64,000 nt of DNA from Oopsacas minuta (Eukaryota; Porifera; Hexactinellida; Lyssacinosida; Leucopsacidae). Positions within the stretch are counted from its first letter, which is position 1; each line of letters starts with the position of its first letter. A program made the position numbers and the translations under genes. Shown here one piece after another: positions 18,193 through 28,847 of this stretch. A model generated the notes under the pieces. It did not search any database. It saw only the letters and a list, made by a program, of their open reading frames with translations, and was not told where the DNA came from. The stretch lies in assembly GCA_024704765.1 (NCBI GenBank), contig JAKMXF010000222.1, forward strand, positions 1,678,400 through 1,742,399. Direction: 5' to 3'.

Positions 18193-20958
18193 CTAAGGCT
18201 GAACTCTAACATTGCAAAGTATATAACTGTCATTCCAACTACCATCTGATTCTGGAAAAGTTACGCCATCTACTAGGTCTATTGATTTATCTATCTTTGC
18301 AACACGATCTTTAATCAAGATTCCTTGTCGCTGAATTTTGTCATGATGATACGTAATGAATACTTTTCTTTTTTGTTCTTCAGTATAAACTACGGTAGAC
18401 TGTCTATACGTATTGTCACTTATTCGAGTAGCATGAGTAAAGACATTACGCGAATAGAGACTACTGTCGGTGACAGTTATTTCTATCATACTAGAATAAA
18501 CTTCAGAACCGTGATCCTCAGCTCTGATTTTCATAGAAATATAAATAAAGTTTTCAGTTACGCATGCAGATAATCTTGAAACATTGGCTTCCTTATCAAG
18601 AAATTCCAGGATTTCTACAGACTTGGTATCAATAATCTCATAAATTTTATGAAAACTTAGAGCAAAAACACGATTCTCAACTTTACACACCCATTCAATG
18701 TGATGCTCTTCCAATTTTAACTTATCATAATGTGTAGGTGGATCTTTCCCAGCCAACCATCTGTACATGTCTTTTTGGTAGTCTTCCTGTGCACATAACC
18801 CATATGCATAATCGTTAGATATTACAACACATTGGATAGATGTAATCTTATCTGATACTCTATGTATCCAATCGACGTACAGATCTCTTATCGGTCCCGA
18901 TAAATCCAAATTAACATACTGTGGATTGTTTTTAGTTGCATGATAATCATAGATGCAAAGTTTATCTCTATAATCACAGACAGCACTATCATAGGCGATA
19001 TAATCGACTAGAGCAATGGTATTATGTGCACCTTCTTCCCATAATAATTCATTGACATGTGCTTGAAATAAATTACCCGCAGAATGATTCCCTTTCCTTG
19101 TAGATATGAAATACCTGTTTGAACTAAACTGAAAACCATTATCTTGAACAACATCCCTAGTGTACTTTTGAATTGGAGATAATGGTGGAGGTTCAGGATT
19201 TAGTATTTCATAAAGCCATTGTGCAATAGCCACAATAGCCCCTATTATAGCAATAGCCAAACCAACAGGCCCAGCCCAAGCAACGCCAGCCAAAGCAAGT
19301 ACACCAACGATTACTCCACTAAGAGCAATTAAGGTATTGAAAGCTTCGAAAATTATAACATCTAAGTTTCCCTCCATTATCGCTTCTGCAAAGTTATAAG
19401 CAGCAACACCAAGCGCAACAACACCAAATACTAGTGAAACTCTTTCAACTACTGCAGCAATCTTAGACTTCATGAATATCGATGTAATTATCTTGGTTTC
19501 CGCATTTTTAGTTAATTTAAAGCCCCGAAGAAAATTCAGATAAAATTTAGCAGCTCTCGCAAATGGACTACCTGAATCTGCAACACCTGATAGTTTGCCA
19601 AGAAAGTACTTCTTAATTTTAGTCACAAGTACAAGATAAAGAATTCCTTTTCCAGCATCTGTGATCGCACTTGAAAGACCAATAGCTTCAGAGATATTTA
19701 TAGCATTATTCTGATCTTCGAAAGTTGAGAATATGAAATGACCTAAAGCTATACCCAAGAGGAACTGAAATAAGGCAGTCTCTCCAGCAAGACCTCTTGA
19801 ATTAAAGATTAGATAGTCATCTTTAAGCCTATTGATGAATTCACTTCCCGTTGCTGCCATAGAATCTGTTGAATTTGATTCGGAGATCATTTCATGAGCA
19901 ATTTCAACACTGCCATTGCCATAAGTTTCAATAAAATTTTCCCAAAATTCTTTCACTATACTCCCCTCTTTCAACAATTCATTCATTGTGTCTATGTGAA
20001 GTTTTCGATTATTTCGAAGTGAATTTTCATCATTTCTATTTCCTATTTTAATGCTATATGCCATTCCAAGAATAAGAACACCAAAGTATTGACCTTCAAG
20101 ATCATTGATTTCTTCATCTGAGATACTGTCATCTGTAAATGATAAGCATCTCAACTTTGAGAAAATATTTTGAACCTGCGCTAGTTTCTCAGCAACATCA
20201 TATTTGTTATCCTGATTATTGATTGTATTTTCATCAAGAATATTTTGGACTCGTATTACATCACAATAGTGGTCATAGAGCTGTTTACCCCAATGCAAAA
20301 TACCATTGTTATCTTTGTAAGCTTTTAAACAGGAACCTGCTAGGTAATCTCCACCGTAAACTGTTTCAGTGTAATCGATAGCGAGGTTATATAATTCTGC
20401 CATCATAGACTTGAATTCTTTTGAATGTTCAGTTGTACCATAGTCACTGTTCGCTTTGATCATATCCCAAGAATTGAATGCTCGTCTATCATCTGGGGAA
20501 AAGTTATTGATGTCATCTGTTTTTTCATACTGTTGTTGTATTAACTTAGAAACGTAAAGTGGAGCTATTTTACTTGCTAATTGACCATACTTGTTATGTA
20601 TAGTTTCAACTCCTGGGACATTGTATATGTCTAAAATAGGATCTAAATATCCATTAAATTCACTAGTTACGCTGTAGTGGTCGCAAAGATCCTTTTTCAT
20701 TATTTCAGTAAAGAATCTATTAGCAATATATTGAGTTTCATCACTGAGAACATCAAAATTTATTCTCTCATTATTGAACTCTGACGTTGTAGTATAAGTA
20801 AAAATCTTATCAAGGTTCTCCAAAGTTAGATCAAAATCTTTCTTAGTTGTAACAACTCTATTTTTGTTGATTCTCTTTCTTTTGGCTGCAGCAGATACAT
20901 TACCAATGTAAATTGGAATTCTTGCCGTATCTTGGGAATATACTTCTTTTGAAGCCAT
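18193..20958 (-). CDS. Unrecognised 921-aa protein with helical N-half, hydrophobic hairpin core and beta-rich C-half
   Basis: An intact single exon. Residues 1-20 show no signal peptide, and a basic cluster KRKRINKNR lies at 26-34. Residues 40-390 look all-helical and acidic. From about 392 to 590 come hydrophobic segments (about 392-412, 437-447, 505-523 and 533-586), the last glycine/alanine-rich (LALAGVAWAGPVGLAIAIIG) and followed by a proline hinge PEPPPLSP at 588-595. Residues 600-921 alternate short beta-like runs (IQCVVISNDYAYGLC, RVFALSFHKIYEI), like a propeller or sandwich. The layout recalls proteins that insert a helical hairpin into membranes, including some pore-formers, but no family motif is seen and no function is assigned. 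It stands alone among transposon relics. Confidence 0.8.
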   Translation of the reverse strand: MASKEVYSQDTARIPIYIGNVSAAAKRKRINKNRVVTTKKDFDLTLENLDKIFTYTTTSEFNNERINFDVLSDETQYIANRFFTEIMKKDLCDHYSVTSEFNGYLDPILDIYNVPGVETIHNKYGQLASKIAPLYVSKLIQQQYEKTDDINNFSPDDRRAFNSWDMIKANSDYGTTEHSKEFKSMMAELYNLAIDYTETVYGGDYLAGSCLKAYKDNNGILHWGKQLYDHYCDVIRVQNILDENTINNQDNKYDVAEKLAQVQNIFSKLRCLSFTDDSISDEEINDLEGQYFGVLILGMAYSIKIGNRNDENSLRNNRKLHIDTMNELLKEGSIVKEFWENFIETYGNGSVEIAHEMISESNSTDSMAATGSEFINRLKDDYLIFNSRGLAGETALFQFLLGIALGHFIFSTFEDQNNAINISEAIGLSSAITDAGKGILYLVLVTKIKKYFLGKLSGVADSGSPFARAAKFYLNFLRGFKLTKNAETKIITSIFMKSKIAAVVERVSLVFGVVALGVAAYNFAEAIMEGNLDVIIFEAFNTLIALSGVIVGVLALAGVAWAGPVGLAIAIIGAIVAIAQWLYEILNPEPPPLSPIQKYTRDVVQDNGFQFSSNRYFISTRKGNHSAGNLFQAHVNELLWEEGAHNTIALVDYIAYDSAVCDYRDKLCIYDYHATKNNPQYVNLDLSGPIRDLYVDWIHRVSDKITSIQCVVISNDYAYGLCAQEDYQKDMYRWLAGKDPPTHYDKLKLEEHHIEWVCKVENRVFALSFHKIYEIIDTKSVEILEFLDKEANVSRLSACVTENFIYISMKIRAEDHGSEVYSSMIEITVTDSSLYSRNVFTHATRISDNTYRQSTVVYTEEQKRKVFITYHHDKIQRQGILIKDRVAKIDKSIDLVDGVTFPESDGSWNDSYILCNVRVQP

Positions 20959-22684
20959 TTACAATTATTTAGAATAAAATCTATTTCAAAGAATAAATAA
21001 GGAAAATTAGTTGGCTCGCAATTCTAATTACTAAATATTTCTCTTCATATATTAATTGCCATCTCAACTATCCCGGAATCTTAGCTCCAAGATCCCGGGA
21101 TTGTAGAGATAGAAATTAATAGATGAAGAAATAGTTATACGCTTTAGATGATGAATTTGTGAGTCATGACCAGTATTTTAGACAGCTGCATTCTCTGGGA
21201 AGGCTACTAGGTAACGTCCCAGGGATTTGGCACGTGTTGATAGAAAATGGAGAAAAAAAATTTGTAGTATAGGTTACATAATTGATAACCTATTACTAAA
21301 ACCAGACTTATGGGATCATTACGGGTAAAATATGGTAGTAAAATATGTGGAAACTAGGTTATATAGCCGGTAGAAGGATAATCAAGAATGATAAATATGA
21401 ATTTAGTATTTTCAAGATATATACGAGTAAATTTATTGTTGTTTTCATGAATATATACAAACAAATAATTGTAATCTTGTTAATTCGGAATATTGATTGC
21501 TAGGCCTTAGAGTCAAGATGGCAGAACTGATAGGGCCATTTACAAGTTTCTATCAGTCTCGATGGAGAGAGAGTAGAATTATTATTAGACCCATAGTCTC
21601 GCCAATCATGCCGGAGCTTAGGCTCATGAGATATAAGAATTTACTTTACATTACCTAAGTGTTCTCTAGAAGATACTGTACTGTGAAGTGGGATGATAAC
21701 ACCTTGCTTGGATGATGACATACGTTTCGATTCTTGAAGAGAAAATATGTCATAGCATATTGTTCTACTACCGTTTTGAGATCGGGAAGAGTTGAGAATT
21801 GTTGAAGTTTCAGGTGTTGAATGTTGAAGTATACTGATAAATATTTATTAGTATATTGATTGATTTACTATGCCTAGTTGAAAATAAGAACACCCAATGT
21901 GTTTCTCAACGTAACATATAACAAAGTTGAAACCGATCGAACCGAATATCAGTATTCATGAATAGTTGCATTACCGAATGCTGATATTATTCGGTTACAT
22001 CAACCGAATAATACTGATAATATTCGGTTTGGACCAATTCAAATATCACTGATTCTTTAGAATTGTTGAGTTAAAATCTCACGCAACAGGACTATATGAG
22101 CACTTTTAGAATCGTATAAAGTATTACTTACTAATATATAGTGATGGTTTTAGGGACCATTTTGGTCGACAAAACTAGTCCGAGAAATTTGTGGACGACC
22201 TATCTAGAAACAAAATTCAACGCTCCAGTCTCTTGTAACTAGCTTTAGAGTTGTCAGGACAGGTTTTAATAGATTAGCAGAGAAAACTAGCTACATGTTA
22301 TGCCAGTGCCTTTAGGATGTTGAGCCAGTTTTTGATGGATTAGCTATATTTCTAGCACTAATTGTCACTCTAGTGTAATTTAACTGCCTTGAGATTTGTT
22401 GGGACAGATTTTTCATGGGTTAGCGTCAAATATAGCCGCCGCAGAAATGCTATGTTGGCATCTCATTAGTCTTTACTTTTTCTTGGAGTTGTTGACAAAT
22501 GTATTTGACGAATTAGCACATTGCTCAAAAAAGTCTAGCCCAGATCAATTTTAGTGACAGGAATATAATTATGCAAATATTACGTTGTATATCACATTAT
22601 GGGAAATTATGCCAATTGTGGCAGGTAGAAGAAATTTCCAAAAAATAACCCCAAGTTCTTCTATATTTTTAATATGTTTGGACC
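20959..22684. other. Spacer between the 921-aa gene and the hAT element
   Basis: About 21035-21135 is an imperfect palindrome around CTATCCCGGAATCTTAGCTC...GATCCCGGGATTGTAGAGATAG, MITE-like. 21420-21480 is a fragment of the hairpin-ended repeat. 21922-22030 is a truncated AACCGAATATTCGG MITE. 22240-22525 holds four degenerate repeats. No gene is supported. Confidence 0.45.
22240..22525. repeat. Four degenerate tandem units ending in GGATTAGC-like sequence
   Basis: Units begin near 22243, 22309, 22387 and 22482. Each has the shape TT(A/G)GAGTTGT...GGACAG-TTTT...AT(G/A)G(A/G)TTAGC, for example GATGGATTAGC and CATGGGTTAGC. Spacing rises from about 65 to 95 bp. They are too diverged to call a satellite family. 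Confidence 0.35.
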
Positions 22685-24879
22685 CAGGGTGACCAGATCT
22701 CCCATGCCAAAAAGAAGGACAGTTTTCAAAGTCAAACCATTTGTGTTCGATTATAATATTTTATTGTGTTTATCAAGAGATACAAATTAACTAACACTGA
22801 AATACATATTTTAGGTAATATAATCCAAATTTCGTGATACATGTTTGTGGTACTAAAAATAAATTTAGTTTGTGTATTTGGCATTGGAACAGATTTTCTT
22901 CAATGCAACTTCGTTATTGGTTAATTTTTGATGATTTCCCTGCAACTCATTTCAAAATTCACTATTACTTTAAGTAGTGCACCAACAGTGGAAATGTCTA
23001 GTTTGTTTCTGTCGTCGCTCCATTGTACCCTTGATAAACTGAACACTCTTTCACACACCGCGTTAGATGCAGGGATAGCAAAAATAGAAGATACTAATTT
23101 TCTTATGCAGAGAAAATTTTCTTGTGTAATGATACCCCAACGCTGGTCCAGGCTTAAATCCGAGGTCATTGACAAACTTGGAAAGTTTCGTTGAAGACAG
23201 CATACTTCCTCAAAACAAGTTATCAATCTGAGCAATTTCTGAGCATAATAATTCAGCACATCCCTTCAATATTTTATAGCCAATTAATTCAACATCTTTC
23301 AATAATAACCAATCTAAATTTTGTGGTAAACTATCCAAATGTAGCCATTTTTCAAGCTAGTCGAATGAAATCTGATAGAATGTCAAACATTCGGACTTGA
23401 ATTTGTGTATTTGAATAACGTTGTCAATTTTAGCAAGTTCCATTTCAGTAATAGCTCCTAAAATCCGCCATTAAACCGATCCAATAAAGATTGCTGTAAT
23501 TTTCTTAATTCACGAATCATCTCGGGGAATGAGAGATTGTTTCTCTGGAGAATTAAACTTGTGGTATTGAACAATTGAAGGGAACTATGCATGAAGAGGA
23601 AGTAGCACTGACTAAGATTAGATTCAAAAATGCTTCCAACATTCTAGGACATATCTCGTTCGAGAGAAAATAAGATTTCAACGCTTCCCACAGTTTTAGC
23701 ATCCGTTCTATCAAGGAGAATAAAGTCAACCACCTAGTTTTGCCATGATTGGGAAACTTTAAGTAGTGCAGTTCTAGAAAATCACAAAATTCGATAAACC
23801 TTTGGTGACGCTGAAGTACCCCACTCTTTTCTCCAGAAAAGAAGGAAGAAATCTTTGCAACAATCGATTCAATATCAACTGATAGAGCTCGTTCACCAGC
23901 GATTTGAGCTGATTTATGTACCAAATGTGATGGACAACCAACAGGAATTAATTTGGATTTAATCAGTTTCAACTTGGTAAAAACATTGTCACCTTCTTCT
24001 GCTCTATTAATACCACCAAAATTTACTGGAGCATTATCAGCACAAAACGAATCATTTTTTCTGGGTTCAATCCATACTTAGTAATTACATCTAGAAGCAT
24101 TTCTGCAACATGTTTTGATTTTTCATCTTGTAAATGAACAAAATCTAGGAGCTTATTCTGCACGCCACTGATGTTTAAGTATTGAATAATTATAGGAAAT
24201 GTCTTTAGCTCAGCGTGATTCGATGCATCAGTTGATAAAGAGAAGGCAATACCAGTTTGTAGCTCACTTAATACTTCCTCAATGCTCATCGGTGCTAGAA
24301 CACCAGTAATTATTGCTTCGGTTTTAGTGCGAGCAGAATGGAAATTCTTTGCAACATCAGAATCAGAAAAACATACTGAAAGCAGGTTAGACGTACAGTC
24401 CATTGTTCTAAAAGAATGATGATGTTTTACTGTATGAAATGCAAATGTCCCCTCAGCAGCAGAAATTTTTAAACTAATAGGAGAATATCTCTCTTTGATG
24501 AATAATCCCAAAGATTGTGTTGAAGTTATCATTTGTTGGGACGAAGAGTGCTTGATCGTATCGATGTGTTTCTTGACTGAAGAAATTCCAGCACTGGCTA
24601 AACTAATGTCCACATTGCAGATAGTGCAATAGGTGAAATTATTACCTTTATTACTTGATTTTATGAAAGAAAACTCTTGACCAAATTCAAAGCGGAATGA
24701 ACATTTCCTCTTCGCCATATTTATAGGTTTAGCTAATATAACAAAGTAAACAAGAACAAATAAGGACAATAAGGAAAAAGAAGGAAAAAAGAAGGACAAA
24801 AGAAGGATAGAATGAAAAGAAGACAATTAGTCTAAAAAGGAGGACTATCCTTCCAAAAGAAGGACATCTGGTCACCCTG
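22685..24879 (-). mobile_element. hAT transposon with exact 8-bp target-site duplications
   Basis: The terminal inverted repeats are CAGGGTGACCAGAT at 22685 and ATCTGGTCACCCTG ending at 24879. Both sides are flanked by TTTGGACC (22677-22684 and 24880-24887), the 8-bp duplication expected of hAT insertion. Subterminal repeats of AGAAGGACA type occur at both ends. The interior encodes a broken hAT transposase on the minus strand. The preserved ends and duplication mean the insertion is fairly recent compared with other relics here. Confidence 0.95.
22921..24718 (-). pseudogene. Frameshifted hAT transposase
   Basis: Translation starts at MAKRKCSFRF (24718). A BED-like zinc finger follows (CTICNVDISLASAGISSVKK then HIDTIKH). 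The frame stops near 24023, but the next frame reads CADNAPVNFGG, carrying the first catalytic aspartate region, and continues as VGCPSHLVHKSAQ and KTRWLTLFSLIERML in 23553-23972. The C-terminal frame (22921-23259) has the dimerisation domain: IPASNAVCERVFSLSRVQWS then DDRN. At least two frame breaks separate these blocks, so no full transposase can be made. The match is to the hAT family in which the zinc finger precedes an RNase H-like core. Confidence 0.85.
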
Positions 24880-25163
24880 TTTGGACCCCAGGGCAATACT
24901 TAATATGCCTATCCTTAAGTTCGGCCCTGTTTCAGCCTCCATAGCCCCTCCCCTCCATAGATACGCCCTATAAATAATTCATTATGCAATATTTCAACGT
25001 ATGCTTAAGCGTGTACGAATGTTGTCATTAATTAGAGTCCATTGTAGATTGTCCAATAATATTAATTAAACAAACAAAATTGATTTGTATATTTATTGAC
25101 CAGGGCAATACTTGTTTTGAGAAATATTTGGACCTGAATCAAATCTCAATAATTAACATTTAA

Positions 25164-27583
25164 TTAAAGTGGCATTTTAGATCCCTCAATACTAAGTATG
25201 GCCGCGTGAGACAATACTTTCTTTGATTTGCTACTTTTCATGTCTCTGACCATGTTATCGATTTTAGAGGGAGTTATCCTCTTCGTTTGTGTAATATCTG
25301 TTTGTACGTTCCACTTTGGACGAGTGACATAATCACGAGTGGATGGTTGTGGAACACGAGCTCTGCCTACAAACCCCTTCTCTCCTGGACGGAGAGTCTG
25401 ATGGTCTTCACTAGAAGAATTGACGGACTCCCTAGCGGAAGAATGTCTCCTTCTCACATTCTGAGCATGTTTATGATCCCTCTCCTCTCTCTCGTCTCTA
25501 CTCATAGATTTCAAGTTGGATTCCACTCCGAAAATAGGTCGTGCCCAGAGATGAATAAGTTTAGCAGCTCTTTCCCTGTTCTTACGACCCTCTTTAGGGT
25601 GTTTGTACAGTAACATGACTGCTTTTCCTATCCCACTCACCTTAAGTACCTGTGTATTAATGAGATTTACAGAGAGTATTTCTAATATCCTAATTATCTC
25701 AGTTCGTATCTGTAAATGGGGCAAGGATTTATCAGGAAGAGGACATAGCCATTCAGCTAGCACTGATAACAAACCACATTCCACAAATAGTCGTAATGAA
25801 TCTTGTCTTTGTAATTGTTTCTTTAGAGTAGGCAGGAGTTTTAGCTTATTGAAAGCAGTTTGTTGTTTCTCATTCAATTCTCTATCTTCTTGTGCTGCTT
25901 CCTGCATGCTCTTCAGGAGATCCATTATGGGTTCATCATTAGTGGGAATGCTATCTATTCCTCTCTTACGACGTTTAATCTTCTTTTTCTTCTGAGATAA
26001 TATCAAGTCTATTTCTGTTAAGTTTCTTTCTCTCGCTTCACCTAGATATGGTACAATCATATATATGATACGTATAGGGCTTACAATCCCGGGGTACTGA
26101 TACATTTAATCTACGGGATTGATCATTGACAAGAGTTATACTATGTTAAATTTGAAGTATAGTAAACTCCCGTAATAATAATAATGTGATTCTTTAAATC
26201 ACTATAAGATTAAGGTAATTGATAATACTCGGATTACAAACGAAATACCGCTTATAAATGAATTAAATCGGAGTCCCAAACACTTCGCTATAACAAAAGG
26301 TTACTTAGTAATATTAATAAGAATATGATAGCATTGTATATTAGTTTCAGGTATTTGTTAGGTTTTAATCACTCGAATCGAATATCAGAATTCATGAATA
26401 GCTGCTTAACCGGCTTCTGATAATATTCGGAAACTCAAACCGAATACCAAACACAGATATTCGATTGACACTTGACTTATTAATTATTATTTAATTAGTA
26501 CAGCATGTTCGAATAATTCCATAATTTGTACCCTCTTTTTCAAATCCCAGGATTAGAAAATTTCAATCCCGGAATCCCGAAATTCTCGAAGGATTATAAA
26601 ATATGTCCTGGATTGTAAGCCCAAAAATACTTATATAGAGGACCTGCATAATCCGGTATCAGTATATAGTGGAGTCTCCCAAAACGGACACTCCGAGAAG
26701 CGGACAATCCCTCTATAACTGACAAACCTCCTGGAACGGAATGAATTAGCAATCTCCGAGAAGCGGACAACTCCCTATAACGGACAGAAGCCATGTCCCA
26801 ATGTGTCCGTTATTCGGAGACTCTACTGTAGTTATGAGTTCTTCCGGAATATGCAGGCCTTTCTGTAATCCGACAAGCAAATGCACCTGTATAATCCGAC
26901 ACTGATTTCATATCTAGATCGGTGTCAAATTATGCCGGTTCCACTACATATATTAATTCGTGAATTGTAAATAACCTAAACAAAGAGTAATAATTAATCT
27001 TAATTACAATACATACATGATACATACCTTCATCTCCATCCAAATCTCCCCCTTCAGCTTCATATCTATACTTTTTATCCTGAGGTCCATGTAGTTCACT
27101 CCCTCCCTCATCAAGCTCACTCTTTCTCTTCCTAACACTCAGAATCAAGTTTACATCTTCATCATCTGAAGCTCCGAATATATCATCCTCAACAGCCTTG
27201 AGATGATCCTTCTCTTCTATAGAAGATTGATCTAAGAATTTCTTGCTCTGTAGAGATCTCTCTAACTCCTCGTCAATGTCAATGTCACTGTCAAAGTCAA
27301 GATCTGACAAGGATTGATTTATATCTTTATCGTTAGAATTAACTATATCCTGTGGCTTATCATCTTTGGTAGGAGTGTTATCAAATTCTCCATCAGAATC
27401 ACTTGATATAACTAATCCCTTCTTAGAAGTATCAGTTGATTTAGCATCAGATACATAACCTCTAATAGGAGGAGCAGTCTCTTTAGCTAGATTGTCTAAT
27501 TCTCCGTTACTCTCTTCTCCTGATCCAGGACCGGAGAGCTCTACGTCACTCTCGTTGAAGTTAGAAACATATGCTTTCTTCAT
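25164..27583 (-). CDS. IWS1: IWS1/Spn1 transcription elongation factor, two exons
   Basis: Exon 1 is 27583-27028 and exon 2 is 26041-25164, joined GT-AG in frame to give 477 aa. Exon 1 is an acidic, disordered region ending near DIFGASDDEDV, like the IWS1 N-terminus. Exon 2 carries the TFIIS N-terminal (LW) domain: EDRELNEKQQTAFNKLKLLP, WLCPLPDKSLPHLQIR, GIGKAVMLLYKHPKE and PIFG. It ends with VPQPSTRDYVTRPKWNVQ and the conserved C-terminus LSIEGSKMPL. IWS1 binds SPT6 on elongating RNA polymerase II and helps mRNA processing and export. The 986-bp intron holds two MITE-type repeats. Confidence 0.93.
26361..26470. repeat. Truncated AACCGAATATTCGG-family MITE in the IWS1 intron
   Basis: It matches the start of the 15958 copy (AATATCAG-ATTCATGAATAGCTGCTTAACCG) with a shortened, diverged interior and no clear right terminus. 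It lies wholly within the intron. Confidence 0.5.
26667..26828. repeat. 162-bp Tigger/pogo-like MITE in the IWS1 intron
   Basis: The ends are TAGTGGAGTCTCCCAAAACG and CGGAGACTCTACTG, flanked by TA on both sides. The interior repeats CTCCGAGAAGCGGACAA. The AGT(G/A)GAGTCTCC ends with TA duplication match the pogo/Tigger style. A 66-codon open frame across it is a shadow. Confidence 0.75.
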
Positions 27584-27748
27584 TTTGTTTACTGTATAAT
27601 TATGTGATTAATTTGTCAATTATTAATATGGAAAAGTTATACTTCTGTAACAAACGTATACAAATAAAATACTAACATACATATACGTAAGTTACCAAAT
27701 AATCTCATATATCATGCATTGTATACCCAAATAAAATAGCTATAAACT

Positions 27749-28702
27749 TCAGTGCAGCAGGAAACCACGAGTACGACGAGTAACACCCTGCTTGTCGAAT
27801 ATAGTATTCAGTTTGGTTACAAGACTGCTGGCTTGATCAGCACTAGTTGTCATTGCTGAGAGATAAGTTGTAAGAAGTACGTCATTAGCCTGTACCAACC
27901 ACTCCTCATTCATCTCAGGTGTCTGAGTGACAGGGAGCTGACGTGTGAGACTCTGTATGTCACGCAGGACCTCTGGTGAGGGAGGTAACTCCCCTGATTT
28001 GACAGCTCTCAAATACTGAGATATTATCTTAATCCTGTGAAATAGCATCTTGAGGGCTCGATACTGAACCATGAGGTGATCAGAAGCAGCTGATGTGTCA
28101 GCTGACCCGGAGGCGGAAACACGCGCCACATGATCCACTCCAATCCTTTCTGCTTCCTCTGTAGCTAAAGCATAGCTAACCTCAGAGAATATTACACCTG
28201 TATTCACATTAGGATCTATTGTAGCCTCGTATATAGTTATAGGCAGCTGATTGCTGACATTAGAAGTGACTAACTTCAGAAATAATAAAGTAACATTCCA
28301 TTCTGTCAGCTGACGATGAAAATCACTCTCTGAAGCATCAGTTTCTGCCATGTGCCCGTTTGAGTACCAGCCAATAACATCTAGATTAGGATATACTTGT
28401 TTGAACATTGTATCTTTCTCAGTAAGGTAATCATGATCCAGACTCTCAATTGTATTGACAAATACAGTCTTAATCTCGAAACAGTTTGACACCTCCAAAT
28501 GTCTGCCCTTCTGTGTCCCCAGTAACGCCCCGTATACCTTAACCTCCTTCCCTCCCCCTTGTGCTAGTACTCTAGTGTAATGGTCTGATATACTCATGAC
28601 AACTAGAGGGTGGAGAGATATAGAGAGACCTGTAGTTTCTGTCTTTGTGCCCCAGTCTGGTGTAGGAGTGGGAGGAGTTGTATCCATTTGTACTTCAGCC
28701 AT
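27749..28702 (-). CDS. COPS6: COP9 signalosome subunit 6 (MPN-minus)
   Basis: A 317-aa single-exon gene. The MPN domain spans about 26-160 (SISLHPLVVMSISDHYTRVL, KVYGALLGTQKGRHLEV, DVIGWYSNG). As in all CSN6 proteins the metal-binding JAMM residues are absent (HMAETDASESD where HxH...S...D would be), so it is the structural partner of CSN5. The hallmark ALATEEAERIGVDHVAR segment follows at about 180, then the C-terminal helices that join the CSN bundle. The signalosome removes NEDD8 from cullins and so regulates CRL ligases. It lies 165 bp upstream of IWS1 on the same strand, with its own start region. Confidence 0.95.
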   Translation of the reverse strand: MAEVQMDTTPPTPTPDWGTKTETTGLSISLHPLVVMSISDHYTRVLAQGGGKEVKVYGALLGTQKGRHLEVSNCFEIKTVFVNTIESLDHDYLTEKDTMFKQVYPNLDVIGWYSNGHMAETDASESDFHRQLTEWNVTLLFLKLVTSNVSNQLPITIYEATIDPNVNTGVIFSEVSYALATEEAERIGVDHVARVSASGSADTSAASDHLMVQYRALKMLFHRIKIISQYLRAVKSGELPPSPEVLRDIQSLTRQLPVTQTPEMNEEWLVQANDVLLTTYLSAMTTSADQASSLVTKLNTIFDKQGVTRRTRGFLLH

Positions 28703-28847
28703 TTAACTGCTGATTAGCTAAGTAGAGTATAAAACACAAATATATGATTAATAAGTATAATAATAAAGTTAATAAATAAGAGAGTATGTGAAACAAGTAT
28801 ATAAACATGCGGTACTTCTGTGTATTAATTATTAAATAATCTCCACC

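Noticed and set aside
26594-26794. 66-codon minus-strand frame in the IWS1 intron
   Set aside because: It reads straight through the Tigger-like MITE.
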